Positions 43,212 through 52,884 of a stretch of 54,866 bases of DNA are shown piece after piece (the stretch's first letter is position 1; each line of letters opens with the position of its first letter). Made by a program: the position numbers and the translations under genes. The DNA is taken from contig RXJW01000051.1 in assembly GCA_003963005.1 (NCBI GenBank), positions 1 through 54,866 on the forward strand, in the 5' to 3' direction. The notes under the pieces are model-generated. The model was not told where the DNA came from and did no database searches. It saw only the letters and a program-made list of their open reading frames with translations. This stretch comes from Burkholderiales bacterium (GTDB lineage: Bacteria; Pseudomonadota; Gammaproteobacteria; Burkholderiales; Burkholderiaceae_C).

Positions 43212-44186
43212 TCAGGCCTGGATCAACCCGTTGGCGAAGCGGGTGTCGACCAGCGCGTCGATGACCTTGCGCAGGTCCGCGCCCGGCTTGACCAGGGCTT
43301 CGTCCACGAGGATGGGGGCTGCGGCCTGCAGGGCCTGGATGTGTTCGGCGCCGGGCTGCGGGTTGCTGAGGTCGGTGCGCAGCTTGAGCTGCAGCAGGGC
43401 GACGGTAAGGTCGACCTTGGCCTCCTCGGCGAGGATCTTGGCCGCCTCGGTGGTGTTCGCGCGGATCCACTGCCGCGCCCGCTCGTAGTGGCCGATGACG
43501 CGCCGCACCTCCTCGGGGTAGCGCTCGATGAACTCGTCCCGCACGTTCAGGAAGCCGTAGGTGTTGAAGGCCACGTTGCGGTAAAGCAGGCGGGAGCCGC
43601 CATTGAGCTCGCTGGCGGCCATCAGCGGGTCGAGCCCCGCCCAGGCGTCCACGCGACCCTGCTCCAGCGCGGCGCGGCCGTCGGCATGCTGCAGGCTCAC
43701 GTGTTCGATGTCCGAACGCTTCAAGCCGACGGTGTGCAGCGAACGCAGCAGGAAGAGGTAGGGGTCGGTGCCCTTGGTCGCGGCGATCTTCTTGCCGCGC
43801 AGGTCGGCCAGGGTCTTGATCGGGCTGTCCTTGGGCACGACGAGCGCCGTCCATTCGGGCCGCGAAAAGATGTAGGGCGCGCGGATCGGGTTGCCGTTCG
43901 TCTTGGCCAGCAGGGCGGCCAGCCCGGCGGTGGAGCCGATGTCGATGCTGTTGCCGGCGAGGTACTCGAGCGCGCGGTTGCTGCCGGCGCTCTGCACCCA
44001 CTTGACCGGGATGCCGCGCTGCTTGAATTCCTCGTCGAGCCAGCCGAAGCGCTTGAGCACGAGGCTGGAGGGCGAGTAGGTGGCGAAGTCGAGCCGCAGT
44101 TCGCGCGGCTTCTCGCCGGCAGCGTGCACGAAGGCGGGGGCGGCCAGGCCGGCGGCAGCGGCTTGCAGCAGATGGCGTCGTTGCAT
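43212..44186 (-). CDS. ssuA: Aliphatic sulfonate binding protein SsuA
   Basis: 324 aa. N-terminal MQRRHLLQAAAAGLAAPAF is a Tat/Sec-like signal. Binding fold: SSLVLKRFGWLDEEFKQRGI, VQSAGSNRALEYLAGNSIDI, DLRGKKIAATKGTDPYLFLL, LEQGRVDAWAGLDPLMAASE. It presents sulfonates to SsuBC in the periplasm. The mature protein has one Met and no Cys. It differs clearly from the SsuA-like protein at 23.4-24.4 kb, so substrates probably differ. Confidence 0.92.
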   Translation of the reverse strand: MQRRHLLQAAAAGLAAPAFVHAAGEKPRELRLDFATYSPSSLVLKRFGWLDEEFKQRGIPVKWVQSAGSNRALEYLAGNSIDIGSTAGLAALLAKTNGNPIRAPYIFSRPEWTALVVPKDSPIKTLADLRGKKIAATKGTDPYLFLLRSLHTVGLKRSDIEHVSLQHADGRAALEQGRVDAWAGLDPLMAASELNGGSRLLYRNVAFNTYGFLNVRDEFIERYPEEVRRVIGHYERARQWIRANTTEAAKILAEEAKVDLTVALLQLKLRTDLSNPQPGAEHIQALQAAAPILVDEALVKPGADLRKVIDALVDTRFANGLIQA

Positions 44187-44205
44187 GGTCAGTCTCTCCA
44201 GGGCG

Positions 44206-45588
44206 TCAGGGGGTCGGTGCGGCAGCGTCCAGGCGCAGTTGCCGTGCCGGGTGGGTGGCAGGCAGGCGGTCGGCCTGGCCGAAGAGCTTGCGGCGCAGCG
44301 TGCCGGGCGCGTACTCGCGCGGGTAGCGGCCGCGGCGCTGCAGTTCGGGGATCAGCCAGTGGACGACGTCCGCCATGGACTCGTGCGCCACGGCATAGGC
44401 GAGGTTGAAGCCGTCCACGCCGGTGGCGTCGGCCCAGGCTTCGAGTTCGTCGGCCACCTGCACCGGGCTGCCGGTGAACACGGGCGCGCGGCCGCCGAGG
44501 CCGATGAACTCGGCGGCCTCGCCCACCGTCCAGCGTCGGTCGGGGTCGGCCTGGCTGAAGGAGGCGAGCGCGCCGCGGCCGGCGTCGGTGTCCAGGTACT
44601 CCACCGTCGCATCGCGCGGGTAGCGGCCGAAGTCGACGCCCGTCCATCCCGACAGCAGCGCGAGCGCGGCCTCGATGTCGATGTGGCGGCGGTAGTCGGC
44701 CAGCTTGGCACGCGCATCGGCCTCGGTCTCGCCGGTGATGACGAGGGCCTGGGCGTAGATCAGCAGGTCCTCCGGGCGCCGTCCGGCCGCCTGGGCGGCG
44801 GCGCGCAGGTCGCGCACGTAGCGCGACACCACGGCCGTGCTCGGCCCGCTGACGAACACGCACTCGGCATGCTGCCCCGCAAACGCCTTTCCGCGCGGCG
44901 AACTGCCGGCCTGGTAGAGCACTGGCGTGCGCTGCGGGCTGGGTTCGCAGAGGTGGATGCCCGGCACCTGGTAGTGCGGCCCGTGGTGCCGGATGGGGTG
45001 AACCTTGCGCGGGTCGGTGAACACGCCGGCCTGCTTGTCGCGGCGCACGGCGTCGTCGTCCCAGCTCAGCTCCCAGAGCTTGTAGACGACGGCCAGGTAG
45101 TCGTCGGCGACGTCGTAGCGCTCGTCGTGGGCCAGCTGGCGCGGCAGGCCGAGGTTGCGTGCGGCGCTGTCCAGGTAGCCGGTGACGATGTTCCAGCCGA
45201 TGCGGCCGCGCGTGAGGTGGTCCAGCGTGGACATGCGGCGGGCGAACGGGTAGGGGTGCTCGTAGGTGAGCGCGCAGGTCACGCCGAAGCCCAGGTGCTC
45301 GGTGGCCTGGGCCATCAGCGGCACGAGGGCCAGCGGGTCGTTCACCGGCACCTGCACGGCATGGCGCAGCGCGGCGTCGGCGCTGCCCTGGTAGACGTCG
45401 TACACGCCGAGCACGTCGGCCAGGAAGACCCCGTCGAAGCGGCCCTGCTCCAGCAGGCGCGCGAGCGCCACCCAGTGCTCCGGGTCGTGGTAGCGGTGCG
45501 ACTGATCGCGCGGATGCGTCCACAACCCCGGCGACTGGTGGCCGACGGTGTTCATCTGGAACGCGTTGAATCGCAGGGGGCGGCTCAC
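44206..45588 (-). CDS. LLM-class flavin monooxygenase (DszA/NtaA family)
   Basis: 460 aa if started at GTG 45588, 9 nt after the upstream stop; no strong Shine-Dalgarno is visible, so the exact start is uncertain. Motifs: RFNAFQMNTVGHQSPGLW at the N-terminus, LARLLEQGRFDGVFLADVLG, CALTYEHPYPFARRMSTLDH, RGRIGWNIVTGYLDSAARNL, PVLYQAGSSPRGKAFAGQHA, GFNLAYAVAHESMADVVHWL. This is the bacterial luciferase-like NtaA/SnaA/DszA/SoxA group acting with reduced FMN. It sits between the DszC-like gene and ssuA in one operon, so desulfurisation of an imported sulfonate or sulfone is the likely job. Confidence 0.88.
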   Translation of the reverse strand: MSRPLRFNAFQMNTVGHQSPGLWTHPRDQSHRYHDPEHWVALARLLEQGRFDGVFLADVLGVYDVYQGSADAALRHAVQVPVNDPLALVPLMAQATEHLGFGVTCALTYEHPYPFARRMSTLDHLTRGRIGWNIVTGYLDSAARNLGLPRQLAHDERYDVADDYLAVVYKLWELSWDDDAVRRDKQAGVFTDPRKVHPIRHHGPHYQVPGIHLCEPSPQRTPVLYQAGSSPRGKAFAGQHAECVFVSGPSTAVVSRYVRDLRAAAQAAGRRPEDLLIYAQALVITGETEADARAKLADYRRHIDIEAALALLSGWTGVDFGRYPRDATVEYLDTDAGRGALASFSQADPDRRWTVGEAAEFIGLGGRAPVFTGSPVQVADELEAWADATGVDGFNLAYAVAHESMADVVHWLIPELQRRGRYPREYAPGTLRRKLFGQADRLPATHPARQLRLDAAAPTP

Positions 45589-45596
45589 GGCGGCGC

Positions 45597-46811
45597 TCAG
45601 GAGTAGGCCGAGGGCTCGGGCCACTCGCCGCTCAGGGCATGCCTGCCGATGTCGCGCAGCTTGTAGTCCACCGGATCGTGCAGGGTGTGGACCCGGGCGT
45701 TGCGCCAGAAGCGGTCGAGCCCGTAGCGGGCCGAGGTCGAGCGGGCGCCCGTCAGTTCGAACAACTGGCTGCTCACCTCCACCGCCGCGCGGTGCGCCAG
45801 CACCTTGGCCTCGGCGATGGCGATCGCCACCTGGCCGCGGCCGGCGGCGGTGAGGGCAGCGCCCTCGTCAAGGGCCTGCTGCAGGGTGTCGGCCGCGGCA
45901 TCGGCAACGGCTTCGGCCGGGCGCACCAGCAGGCGCAGTTCGCCGTAGCGGTGCTGCACGAAAGGGTCGTCGACCGAGGCCGTGACGCCCGACTGGAACC
46001 AGGGCCGCGCCTCTTCGCGGTTGAAGCGCACGCCGGCCGCGAGGGCCCCTTGGGCGATGCCCAGGTACAGGTTGGCCATGATCAGCTGCGCGATCTGCGA
46101 GCGCAGCGTCGCGCGGGGCGTGGGCGTGGTGCCCGGGCGCTGCAGCACGTCGGCACGGGGCAGGGCGACGGCCTCGAAGCTCACCGTGCCGCTGTCGGTC
46201 TGGCGCTGGCCGAAGGCGTCCCAGTCGGCATGCACGGTGATGCCGTCGGCCTGCGTCGGCAGCACGGCGATCAGCGGGCTGTGGGTGGCCGCATGCCAGG
46301 CGGAAATGGTGAGCATGTCGGACCCCACCGATCCCGAGGCGAAGCTCTTCACGCCGTCCAGCCGATAGCCGACGGGGCTGTCGGTGGCGGCCAGGCGCTT
46401 GTCCAGCGGGTTCAGCGCATTGCCCCAGAACCAGCGTTGCGACAGGGTCAGGCCGAGCAGCCGTTCCTGCTGCTCGGCCGTGCCGTAGAGCAGCACGCCG
46501 GCGAGTTGCAGGTGGTGGAAGGCGAACACGTGCGCCAGGGCGCTGTCGGCCTGGGCCAGCCGGCGCAGCACCCGGTAGAACGTGGGCCAGCTGGCGCCCA
46601 GCCCGCCGTGCTCGGTCGGAATGGTCAGGGCGAGCAGGCCGCTCTGGCGGATGCGTTCGCGTTCAGCCGCGGCATGCCCGCCGGCCCGGTCGCGCTCGAT
46701 CGCGGTGGCGGCCAGTGCCTGGGCGACGGGTTCGGCCAGGGCCAGGGCGTCCGCCTGCGACAGCGCGGACGGGCGTGACGACGTGGGGGTGAACTGCAGG
46801 ACGGTGCTCAT
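45597..46811 (-). CDS. Acyl-CoA dehydrogenase-fold flavoenzyme, DszC/SfnB-like
   Basis: 404 aa. Acyl-CoA-dehydrogenase fold with LALTIPTEHGGLGASWPTFY, VLRRLAQADSALAHVFAFHH and the C-terminal ELTGARSTSARYGLDRFWRN then ARVHTLHDPVDYKL. That ending, with His in place of the usual catalytic acid region, is characteristic of DszC/SfnB-type flavin monooxygenases rather than beta-oxidation enzymes. They oxidise sulfur or nitrogen heterocycles and sulfonates with reduced flavin. It is first in the operon, directly behind a sulfur-type promoter. In 404 residues there are two internal Met and no Cys. Confidence 0.87.
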   Translation of the reverse strand: MSTVLQFTPTSSRPSALSQADALALAEPVAQALAATAIERDRAGGHAAAERERIRQSGLLALTIPTEHGGLGASWPTFYRVLRRLAQADSALAHVFAFHHLQLAGVLLYGTAEQQERLLGLTLSQRWFWGNALNPLDKRLAATDSPVGYRLDGVKSFASGSVGSDMLTISAWHAATHSPLIAVLPTQADGITVHADWDAFGQRQTDSGTVSFEAVALPRADVLQRPGTTPTPRATLRSQIAQLIMANLYLGIAQGALAAGVRFNREEARPWFQSGVTASVDDPFVQHRYGELRLLVRPAEAVADAAADTLQQALDEGAALTAAGRGQVAIAIAEAKVLAHRAAVEVSSQLFELTGARSTSARYGLDRFWRNARVHTLHDPVDYKLRDIGRHALSGEWPEPSAYS

Positions 46812-46834
46812 GCGATGGGGTGAAGCAAACCGTC

Positions 46835-46887
46835 AGGTTAGGCAAGCCTGCGCCGCCGGCGAAGGAAGGATTCCGTCGATGCATATG
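46835..46887 (-). promoter_or_regulatory. Sulfur-regulon-type promoter (DszC-like/LLM/ssu operon)
   Basis: Minus strand: box CATATGC from 46887, GACGGAATCC, -35 TTCGCC at 46863-46858, 17-nt spacer, -10 TAACCT at 46840-46835. It drives the five-gene operon ending at 41590. Confidence 0.65.
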
Positions 46888-46891
46888 AGGT

Positions 46892-46909
46892 CCGGGCGCG
46901 AGCGCCCGG
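46892..46909 (-). terminator. Stem-loop after tauC
   Basis: CCGGGCGC-ga-GCGCCCGG, 9 nt beyond the tauC stop and just upstream of the next operon's activator box. No T-run follows, so termination here is only plausible. Confidence 0.4.
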
Positions 46910-46917
46910 GGGCGGTG

Positions 46918-47793
46918 TCAGCGCTGCATGCCCCAGCGCCGCACGGTGACGCGCTCCAGGCTGTCGAACACCAGCCGTTCGGCGACCCAGCCGATCAGCA
47001 CCACGGTGGCGAGACCCGCGAAGACCTTGTCGGTCATCAGCTCATTGCGGCTCTGGAAGATGTACCAGCCCAGGCCGCCGCGGCCCGACGAGGCGCCGAA
47101 GAACAGCTCGGCCGCGATCAGCGTGCGCCACGCGAACGCCCAGCCGATGCGCAGGCCCGACAGGATGGCCGGCAGGGCCGAGGGCACCAGGATCTGCAGC
47201 ACATAGCGCAGGCCGGTGAGGCCGTAGTTGCGGCCGGCCATGCGCAGCGTCTCGGGCACACCCTGGAAGCCCGACAGCGTCGCCAGGGCCACCGGCCACA
47301 GCACGGCATGCACCAGCACGAAGACGAGGCTGCCCGCGCCCAGGCCGAACCACAGCAGGGCCAGCGGCAGCAGCGCGATCGCCGGCAGCGGGTTGAACAG
47401 GGCGGTCAGCGCACTCAGCACGTCACGCCCGGTGCGGGTGGCCACGGCCACGGCCGACAGGCCGAGCGCGAGGGCCACGCCCAGCGCATAGCCCTGCAGC
47501 AACAGGCCCAGCGAGATGCCGGTGCGGGTCAGCAGTTCACCGTTGTGCAGGTCGTCCCACCAGGCGCGGGCGGCTTGCAGGACCCCGGGCAGCAGCAAAT
47601 CGTTGCCGGCCCAGCAGGCTGCGGCTTCCCAGAGGCCGGCCAGCGCAATCAGCACGACGGCCTGGCGCAAGCCGTCGCGCTGCCACAGCCGGCGCGCGAG
47701 GCTGACCGGCGCTTCTGCTGCTTGAGGCGGCAGCGGCGGCAGGTCGAACAGGAGCTCGGGGCGGGCGGACGTGGGGAGGGGCTGGTCGCTCAT
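46918..47793 (-). CDS. tauC: Taurine/sulfonate ABC transporter permease TauC-like
   Basis: 291 aa from ATG 47793. Multi-pass permease with LLLPGVLQAARAWWDDLHNG, FNPLPAIALLPLALLWFGLG, the EAA loop ETLRMAGRNYGLTGLRYVLQ and ELFFGASSGRGGLGWYIFQS, characteristic of the SsuC/TauC family. It is separated from tauB by 73 nt without an evident gene, and is the last gene of tauDABC. Confidence 0.88.
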   Translation of the reverse strand: MSDQPLPTSARPELLFDLPPLPPQAAEAPVSLARRLWQRDGLRQAVVLIALAGLWEAAACWAGNDLLLPGVLQAARAWWDDLHNGELLTRTGISLGLLLQGYALGVALALGLSAVAVATRTGRDVLSALTALFNPLPAIALLPLALLWFGLGAGSLVFVLVHAVLWPVALATLSGFQGVPETLRMAGRNYGLTGLRYVLQILVPSALPAILSGLRIGWAFAWRTLIAAELFFGASSGRGGLGWYIFQSRNELMTDKVFAGLATVVLIGWVAERLVFDSLERVTVRRWGMQR

Positions 47794-47866
47794 GGGTACA
47801 CCCTTCGCGCGCCGCGCTGTCCGGCCGGGCGGGCGCGAGCTTGGTTGGGACGGTCCGGCGCTGTGC

Positions 47867-48667
<801 letters not shown>

Positions 48668-48669
48668 GC

Positions 48670-49671
48670 TCAGCTCCCGCTCGCGATGTGGGCGTCGTCG
48701 AAGAAGTAGTCCTTCACCGAAGCCGGCTTGTTCTTGATGGCGCCCACGCGGTGCATGAACTCCGCCAGGGCGAAGGTGTTCTCCGGCGTGAGCTTGAAGT
48801 CGACCTCCGGGCTCTTGATGATCTTCAGCAGCAGTGCGCGGTCGACCTTGCTCTTGTTGGTGCGCAGGTAGATGTCGGCGGCCTTCTCCGGGTCGGCCTT
48901 CACCAGCTTGGCCGCCTCGGTCAGCGCGTCGATGAACGCACGGTAGGTCTTGGGGTTGTCCTTGCGGAACTTCTCGGTCGCGTACAGCACCGTGGCCGAG
49001 GACGGGCCGCCGAGCACGTCGTAGCTTTTCAGCACGATGTGGGCGTTCGGGTTGCCGGCCAGCACCTGCTCCTGGAAGGGCGGGTTGCCGAAGTGGGCAT
49101 TGATCTCGGTGCCGCCCTTGATGAGCGCCGCCGTTGCCTCGGGGTGGGGCAGGGCGACCTGCAGCTTGTCCAGGCGGTTGAACTGCGCATCGCCCCAGAG
49201 CTTGGCGGAGGCCAGCTGCAGGATGCGCGACTGCACCGACACGCCCACCGCCGGCGTGGCGATGCGGTCCTTGTCGGAGAAGTCGGCGATGGTCTTCACC
49301 GCCGGGTTGGTGCTGGTCAGGTAGTAGGGAAAGTTGCCCAGCGAGGCCACGCCCCGCACGTTCTGCTTGCCGTTGGTGCGGTCCCAGATGGTGAGCAGCG
49401 GGCCGACACCGGCGCCGGCGATGTCGATGCTGCCGGACAGCAGCGCCTCGTTGACCGCGGCGCCCCCGGAGAGCTCGACGAACTCCACCTGCACCTCGGG
49501 CAGGCCCTGGGCCTTGCCGTGCTTCTGGATGAGTTGCTGGTCCTTGGCGACGTCCAGCAGCAGGTAGACGATGCCGAACTGCTCGGCGATGCGGATGCGG
49601 CCTTCGGCCTGGGCGGCCAGCGGCAAGGCGATGAGGGTGGAGAGCGCCAGGCGGCGCAGGATCGATGTCAT
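48670..49671 (-). CDS. tauA: TauA-like sulfonate binding protein
   Basis: 333 aa. Sec signal ending AAQA, then RIRIAEQFGIVYLLLDVAKD, VEFVELSGGAAVNEALLSGS, IDIAGAGVGPLLTIWDRTNG and GGTEINAHFGNPPFQEQVLA, a NrtA/SsuA/TauA-type binding protein. The mature form contains one Met and no Cys. Taurine specificity is inferred from the adjacent TauD; other sulfonates are possible. It overlaps tauD by 4 nt. Confidence 0.85.
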   Translation of the reverse strand: MTSILRRLALSTLIALPLAAQAEGRIRIAEQFGIVYLLLDVAKDQQLIQKHGKAQGLPEVQVEFVELSGGAAVNEALLSGSIDIAGAGVGPLLTIWDRTNGKQNVRGVASLGNFPYYLTSTNPAVKTIADFSDKDRIATPAVGVSVQSRILQLASAKLWGDAQFNRLDKLQVALPHPEATAALIKGGTEINAHFGNPPFQEQVLAGNPNAHIVLKSYDVLGGPSSATVLYATEKFRKDNPKTYRAFIDALTEAAKLVKADPEKAADIYLRTNKSKVDRALLLKIIKSPEVDFKLTPENTFALAEFMHRVGAIKNKPASVKDYFFDDAHIASGS

Positions 49672-50570
49672 TGGGGCGTCGTGCCTTCGATGGTGGTGCG
49701 GTTCAACCGGCGGCGCAGGTGCTCGGGGCAGCCGGTGGCGAGGTGGACGACCGAGCGGTTGTCCCAGAACACCATGTCGCCGTCGCGCCAGACATGGCGG
49801 TACTGGAAGGCGGGCAGCGTGCTGCGTTCGAAAAGCTCGGCCAGCAGCGCGCGGCTCTCGTCGTCGGGCAGGCCGACGATGCGGGTCGTGAAGTGCTCGC
49901 TGACGAAGAGGCCCAGGCGGCCGGTTTCGGGGTGGGCGCGCACGACCGGATGGACGCTCGGCTTCACTTGCGCGATCTGTTCTTCGCTGAGCTTGGGCCG
50001 CCAGGGGCTGCGGGCCCGCAGCTCCTCGTACTTGGCGAGGTAGGAGTGCTCGGCCTTCAGGTGCCGCACGCGGGCCTTCAGCGGCTCGGGCAGTGCGTCC
50101 CAGGCGGCGTGCTGGTCGGCGAACAGGGTGTCGCCGCCCTCGGCCGGCAGTTCCTGCGCGAGCAGCATCGAACCGAGGCTGGGCTTCTCGACGTAGGAGA
50201 GGTCGGAGTGCCAGTAGTGCCCGGCATCCCCGAGGCCGACCGGCCGGCCGTTCTCGACGATGTTGGACACGATCAGGATCTCCGGGTGACCGGGCAGCTG
50301 GAACTGGTGCAGCACGTGGATCTGCAGCGGGCCGAAGCGGCGGCTGAAATCGATCTGCTGCTGCGGGGTGATGTGCTGGTCGCGGAAGACGAGCACGTGG
50401 TGGTCCAGGTGGGCCTGGTGGATGCGGCGGAAATCGTCGTCGGCCAGCGGCTGGCTCAGGTCGAGCCCGAGCACCTCGGCGGCAAAGCTGCCCGGCAGCG
50501 GGCGGATCGTGATGGCGGAGGACGAGGCGGCAGCCGTGTGCCCGGGTGCCTCGCTGACAGTTGGGCTCAT
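49668..50570 (-). CDS. tauD: TauD-type alpha-ketoglutarate-dependent dioxygenase
   Basis: 300 aa from ATG 50570. Iron ligands: HxD in YWHSDLSYVEKPSLG and the distal His in FWDNRSVVHLATG; the 2-oxoglutarate Arg is in HLRRRLNRTTIEG. The N-terminus ITIRPLPGSFAAEVLGLDLS is family-typical. TauD hydroxylates taurine or alkyl sulfonates so that sulfite is released. As the first gene of tauDABC it follows directly the sulfur-type promoter. The protein could also act on sulfate esters (AtsK-like); sequence alone does not decide. Confidence 0.9.
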   Translation of the reverse strand: MSPTVSEAPGHTAAASSSAITIRPLPGSFAAEVLGLDLSQPLADDDFRRIHQAHLDHHVLVFRDQHITPQQQIDFSRRFGPLQIHVLHQFQLPGHPEILIVSNIVENGRPVGLGDAGHYWHSDLSYVEKPSLGSMLLAQELPAEGGDTLFADQHAAWDALPEPLKARVRHLKAEHSYLAKYEELRARSPWRPKLSEEQIAQVKPSVHPVVRAHPETGRLGLFVSEHFTTRIVGLPDDESRALLAELFERSTLPAFQYRHVWRDGDMVFWDNRSVVHLATGCPEHLRRRLNRTTIEGTTPQ

Positions 50571-50595
50571 GGTGGCCTCATGCGGAAAACGCGTA

Positions 50596-50648
50596 AGACT
50601 AGAGTCTGCGCGGGAATCGGCCAACTGACCAAATTGCCCGCCCTTATG
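50596..50648 (-). promoter_or_regulatory. Sulfur-regulon-type promoter (tauDABC)
   Basis: Minus strand: box CATAAGG from 50648, -35 TTGGCC at 50624-50619, 17-nt spacer, -10 TAGTCT at 50601-50596. The box contains the TAA stop codon of the upstream YeeE-like gene. Confidence 0.7.
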
Positions 50649-51864
50649 CGCTGACCGCATGTAGCTTGCCTCCCAAGCGCCTGCGCAGCCACCAGCCGAG
50701 CACCAGCCCCGCGCCGCAGCTGGCGGCGAACAGCCAGCCCGAGACCGCGGCAGCCATGATCCCGGACAGCAAGGTGCCCACGGTGCAGCCGAGCGCCACC
50801 ATGGCGCCCCAGCCCATCAGCACGCCGCCCAGCAGGTGGCGCCCGATCTCCGCGGCCGTCGGGCGGCGAGGGCGGAAGTCGCCGGCGAGCAGCGCGCAGG
50901 CCCCCGCGCCGGCCACCAGCCCCAGCACGAACACGCCGTTGTTGGACCACAGGCTGGCCTTGACCACCGTGGCGCACCCCCGGAGCACGTCCAGGCCCTC
51001 CAGGCGCGCGGGCAGCAGGCCGGCGGCGTCGGCCCCGGTGCGAGCCCAGCTGCCCAGGTCGGCAGTGACGCCGAGGGGTGCCACGCGCAGGTAGGCGGCC
51101 GTGGCGAGCGCACCGATCAGCACGCCGCCCACGTGGGTCGGCCAGCGACGCTGCCACCACGCCTGTTCCCCCGCTGCCGGCGCCGGTGGCCGATGCCAGC
51201 GGGCCAGGGCGAGGGCCAGCACGGCCAGCACGCCCAACTGGAGCGCGAGCGATCCGGCGTAGCCGAGTTGCTGCGGCAGCCAGGGGGTGGGCGCTTCCTG
51301 CAGCGCGTGCAGGTAGAGCGTGTTCCAGCTCAGGAAGCCCAGCCCGAACCCCAGCAGCGCGCCGCCGAGTGCGAACGGCGCAGCGAGTGCGCCTTCGCCC
51401 AGGCGGTACCAGAGCGCGCTGATGCAGGAGCCCGCGAGGGCCATGCCGAGGCCGAAACTGGCGCCGCCGGCCACCAGCACCCAGCTCACCGGACCGATGT
51501 GGGCGCCAGGTGGCAGGCGGGTGCCCTGGGGGTCGGGCAGGAAGGCGCCGAACACCGCGTGGTAGCCCAGCGTGCCGACCGCCAGCGCGGCGAGCACGCC
51601 GAGCAGGCCGCGCGCGTCGCGCTGCTCCAGGAAATCGCGGCTCACGCAATAGAAGCAGAACCGCGATCGCTGAAGCAACGCGCCGAACAGCAGCCCGAGC
51701 AGCAGCGACAGCCCCAGCGCCCGGGCATCCGGCAGCGTCTGAAGCTGGCCCTGCCACAGCGCAGCCACGGCCAGCAGGACGGCCGCGCCGGGCAGCACCT
51801 GTCGCCAACCGGGCAGCAGGCGCGCGGGCGCCGGCGCGCTCACCGCCGAGCCGTCACTTGCCAC
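50644..51864 (-). CDS. YeeE/YedE-family thiosulfate transporter (TsuA-like)
   Basis: 406 aa from GTG 51864, which overlaps the rhodanese stop by 11 nt; GTG 51843 is an alternative. About nine or more membrane helices. Three conserved Cys regions are present: RSRFCFYCVSRDF, ALAGSCISALWYRLGEG and MVALGCTVGTLLSG, corresponding to the Cys relay of TsuA that moves thiosulfate across the inner membrane. Co-expression with an exported rhodanese supports thiosulfate or sulfane-sulfur handling. The stop codon lies within the promoter box of tauD. Confidence 0.88.
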   Translation of the reverse strand: MASDGSAVSAPAPARLLPGWRQVLPGAAVLLAVAALWQGQLQTLPDARALGLSLLLGLLFGALLQRSRFCFYCVSRDFLEQRDARGLLGVLAALAVGTLGYHAVFGAFLPDPQGTRLPPGAHIGPVSWVLVAGGASFGLGMALAGSCISALWYRLGEGALAAPFALGGALLGFGLGFLSWNTLYLHALQEAPTPWLPQQLGYAGSLALQLGVLAVLALALARWHRPPAPAAGEQAWWQRRWPTHVGGVLIGALATAAYLRVAPLGVTADLGSWARTGADAAGLLPARLEGLDVLRGCATVVKASLWSNNGVFVLGLVAGAGACALLAGDFRPRRPTAAEIGRHLLGGVLMGWGAMVALGCTVGTLLSGIMAAAVSGWLFAASCGAGLVLGWWLRRRLGGKLHAVSA

Positions 51865-52771
51865 CCCAGACCGTCCCCGCCGGGTTGTTCACCGGCACGC
51901 CGACGGTGTTGCCGTACTCCGTCCAGGAGCCGTCGTAGTTGCGCACCTCGTAGCCGAGCAGCTTCTTCAAGGCGAACCAGGTGTGGCTGGAGCGCTCGCC
52001 GATGCGGCAGTAGGTGATGACCGGCTTGCTGCCATCCACGCCCGCGGCGGCATACAGCTTGCGCAGTTCCTCCACGGGCTTGAAGGTGCCGTCCGCCGCG
52101 ACGGCCTGGCCCCACGGCACGTTCACGGCGCCCGGCACATGGCCGGCGCGCACGGCCAGTTCCTGCACCCCGGCCGGTGCGAAGACCTTGCCGCTGTACT
52201 CGTCGGCCGAGCGGATGTCCACCAGGGCGGCGTTGCTGCGTTTTTCGGCCACGGCGACCACGTCGGCCAGGCGTGCCCGCAGCGCGGTGTTGGCCGCCGC
52301 CAGCTTGATGTTGCCAGCCGGCAAGGCGTTGGCGATGGGGGACAGCGGGCGGTTCTCGGCTTCCCACTTCTTGCGGCCGCCGTCGAGCAGCTTCACGTTC
52401 TTCACGTTGTAGACGTCCAGCACCCAGGCGCCCCAGGCAGCGAACCAGTTGTTGTTGTCACCGTAGAGCACGATGGTGCTGTCGCTGGACACGCCGGCCT
52501 TGCGCAGCACCTGCTCCAGGGCGGCGGGGCTGGCGATGTCGCGCCGCACCGGGTCGACGAGGTCCGTGTGCCATGCCAGGTTGCTGGCGCCCGGGATGTG
52601 TCCGCGCTCGAACTGGCCCGGGTTGACGCTGACTTCCAGGATGCGGAGCTTGGGATCGCTGAGGTTCTTTTCCAGCCAGTCGGTGCTGACCAGCACCTCG
52701 TTGGCATTCGCCCAGGCGGCCGACGACAACGCCAGGCCCAGGCCCAGCAGCAAAGTGCGCAGAGGCTTCAT
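51854..52771 (-). CDS. Exported two-domain rhodanese (sulfurtransferase)
   Basis: 305 aa from ATG 52771; the in-frame upstream ATG would spoil the signal peptide LRTLLLGLGLALSSAAWANA. Two rhodanese domains: the N-terminal one lacks the catalytic Cys (its loop reads VLYGDNNNWFAAW), the C-terminal one has the active loop TYCRIGERSSHTW. It should transfer sulfane sulfur (for example thiosulfate to cyanide or a thiol) in the periplasm. The mature protein's only sulfur atom is the catalytic Cys. It is cotranscribed with the YeeE-like gene. A plausible but weak promoter (TTAACA, 18 nt, CATAAC) lies upstream. Confidence 0.9.
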   Translation of the reverse strand: MKPLRTLLLGLGLALSSAAWANANEVLVSTDWLEKNLSDPKLRILEVSVNPGQFERGHIPGASNLAWHTDLVDPVRRDIASPAALEQVLRKAGVSSDSTIVLYGDNNNWFAAWGAWVLDVYNVKNVKLLDGGRKKWEAENRPLSPIANALPAGNIKLAAANTALRARLADVVAVAEKRSNAALVDIRSADEYSGKVFAPAGVQELAVRAGHVPGAVNVPWGQAVAADGTFKPVEELRKLYAAAGVDGSKPVITYCRIGERSSHTWFALKKLLGYEVRNYDGSWTEYGNTVGVPVNNPAGTVWGGK

Positions 52772-52884
52772 ATGCGGCTTGAGTGAAGTTATGGGAAGGA
52801 AAGTTTCCAAGTGTTAAGAGAGCCGCCCAAGCGCTTTCTCCGCATGTCCATCCTTGCCCGGCGCATCAACGCAGCGCGCGGCCC

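Noticed and set aside
52772..52860. Ninth copy of the sulfur promoter module in front of the rhodanese
   Set aside because: CATGCGG is present but no TAG-type -10 lies at the fixed distance; only a weak ordinary promoter could be proposed.
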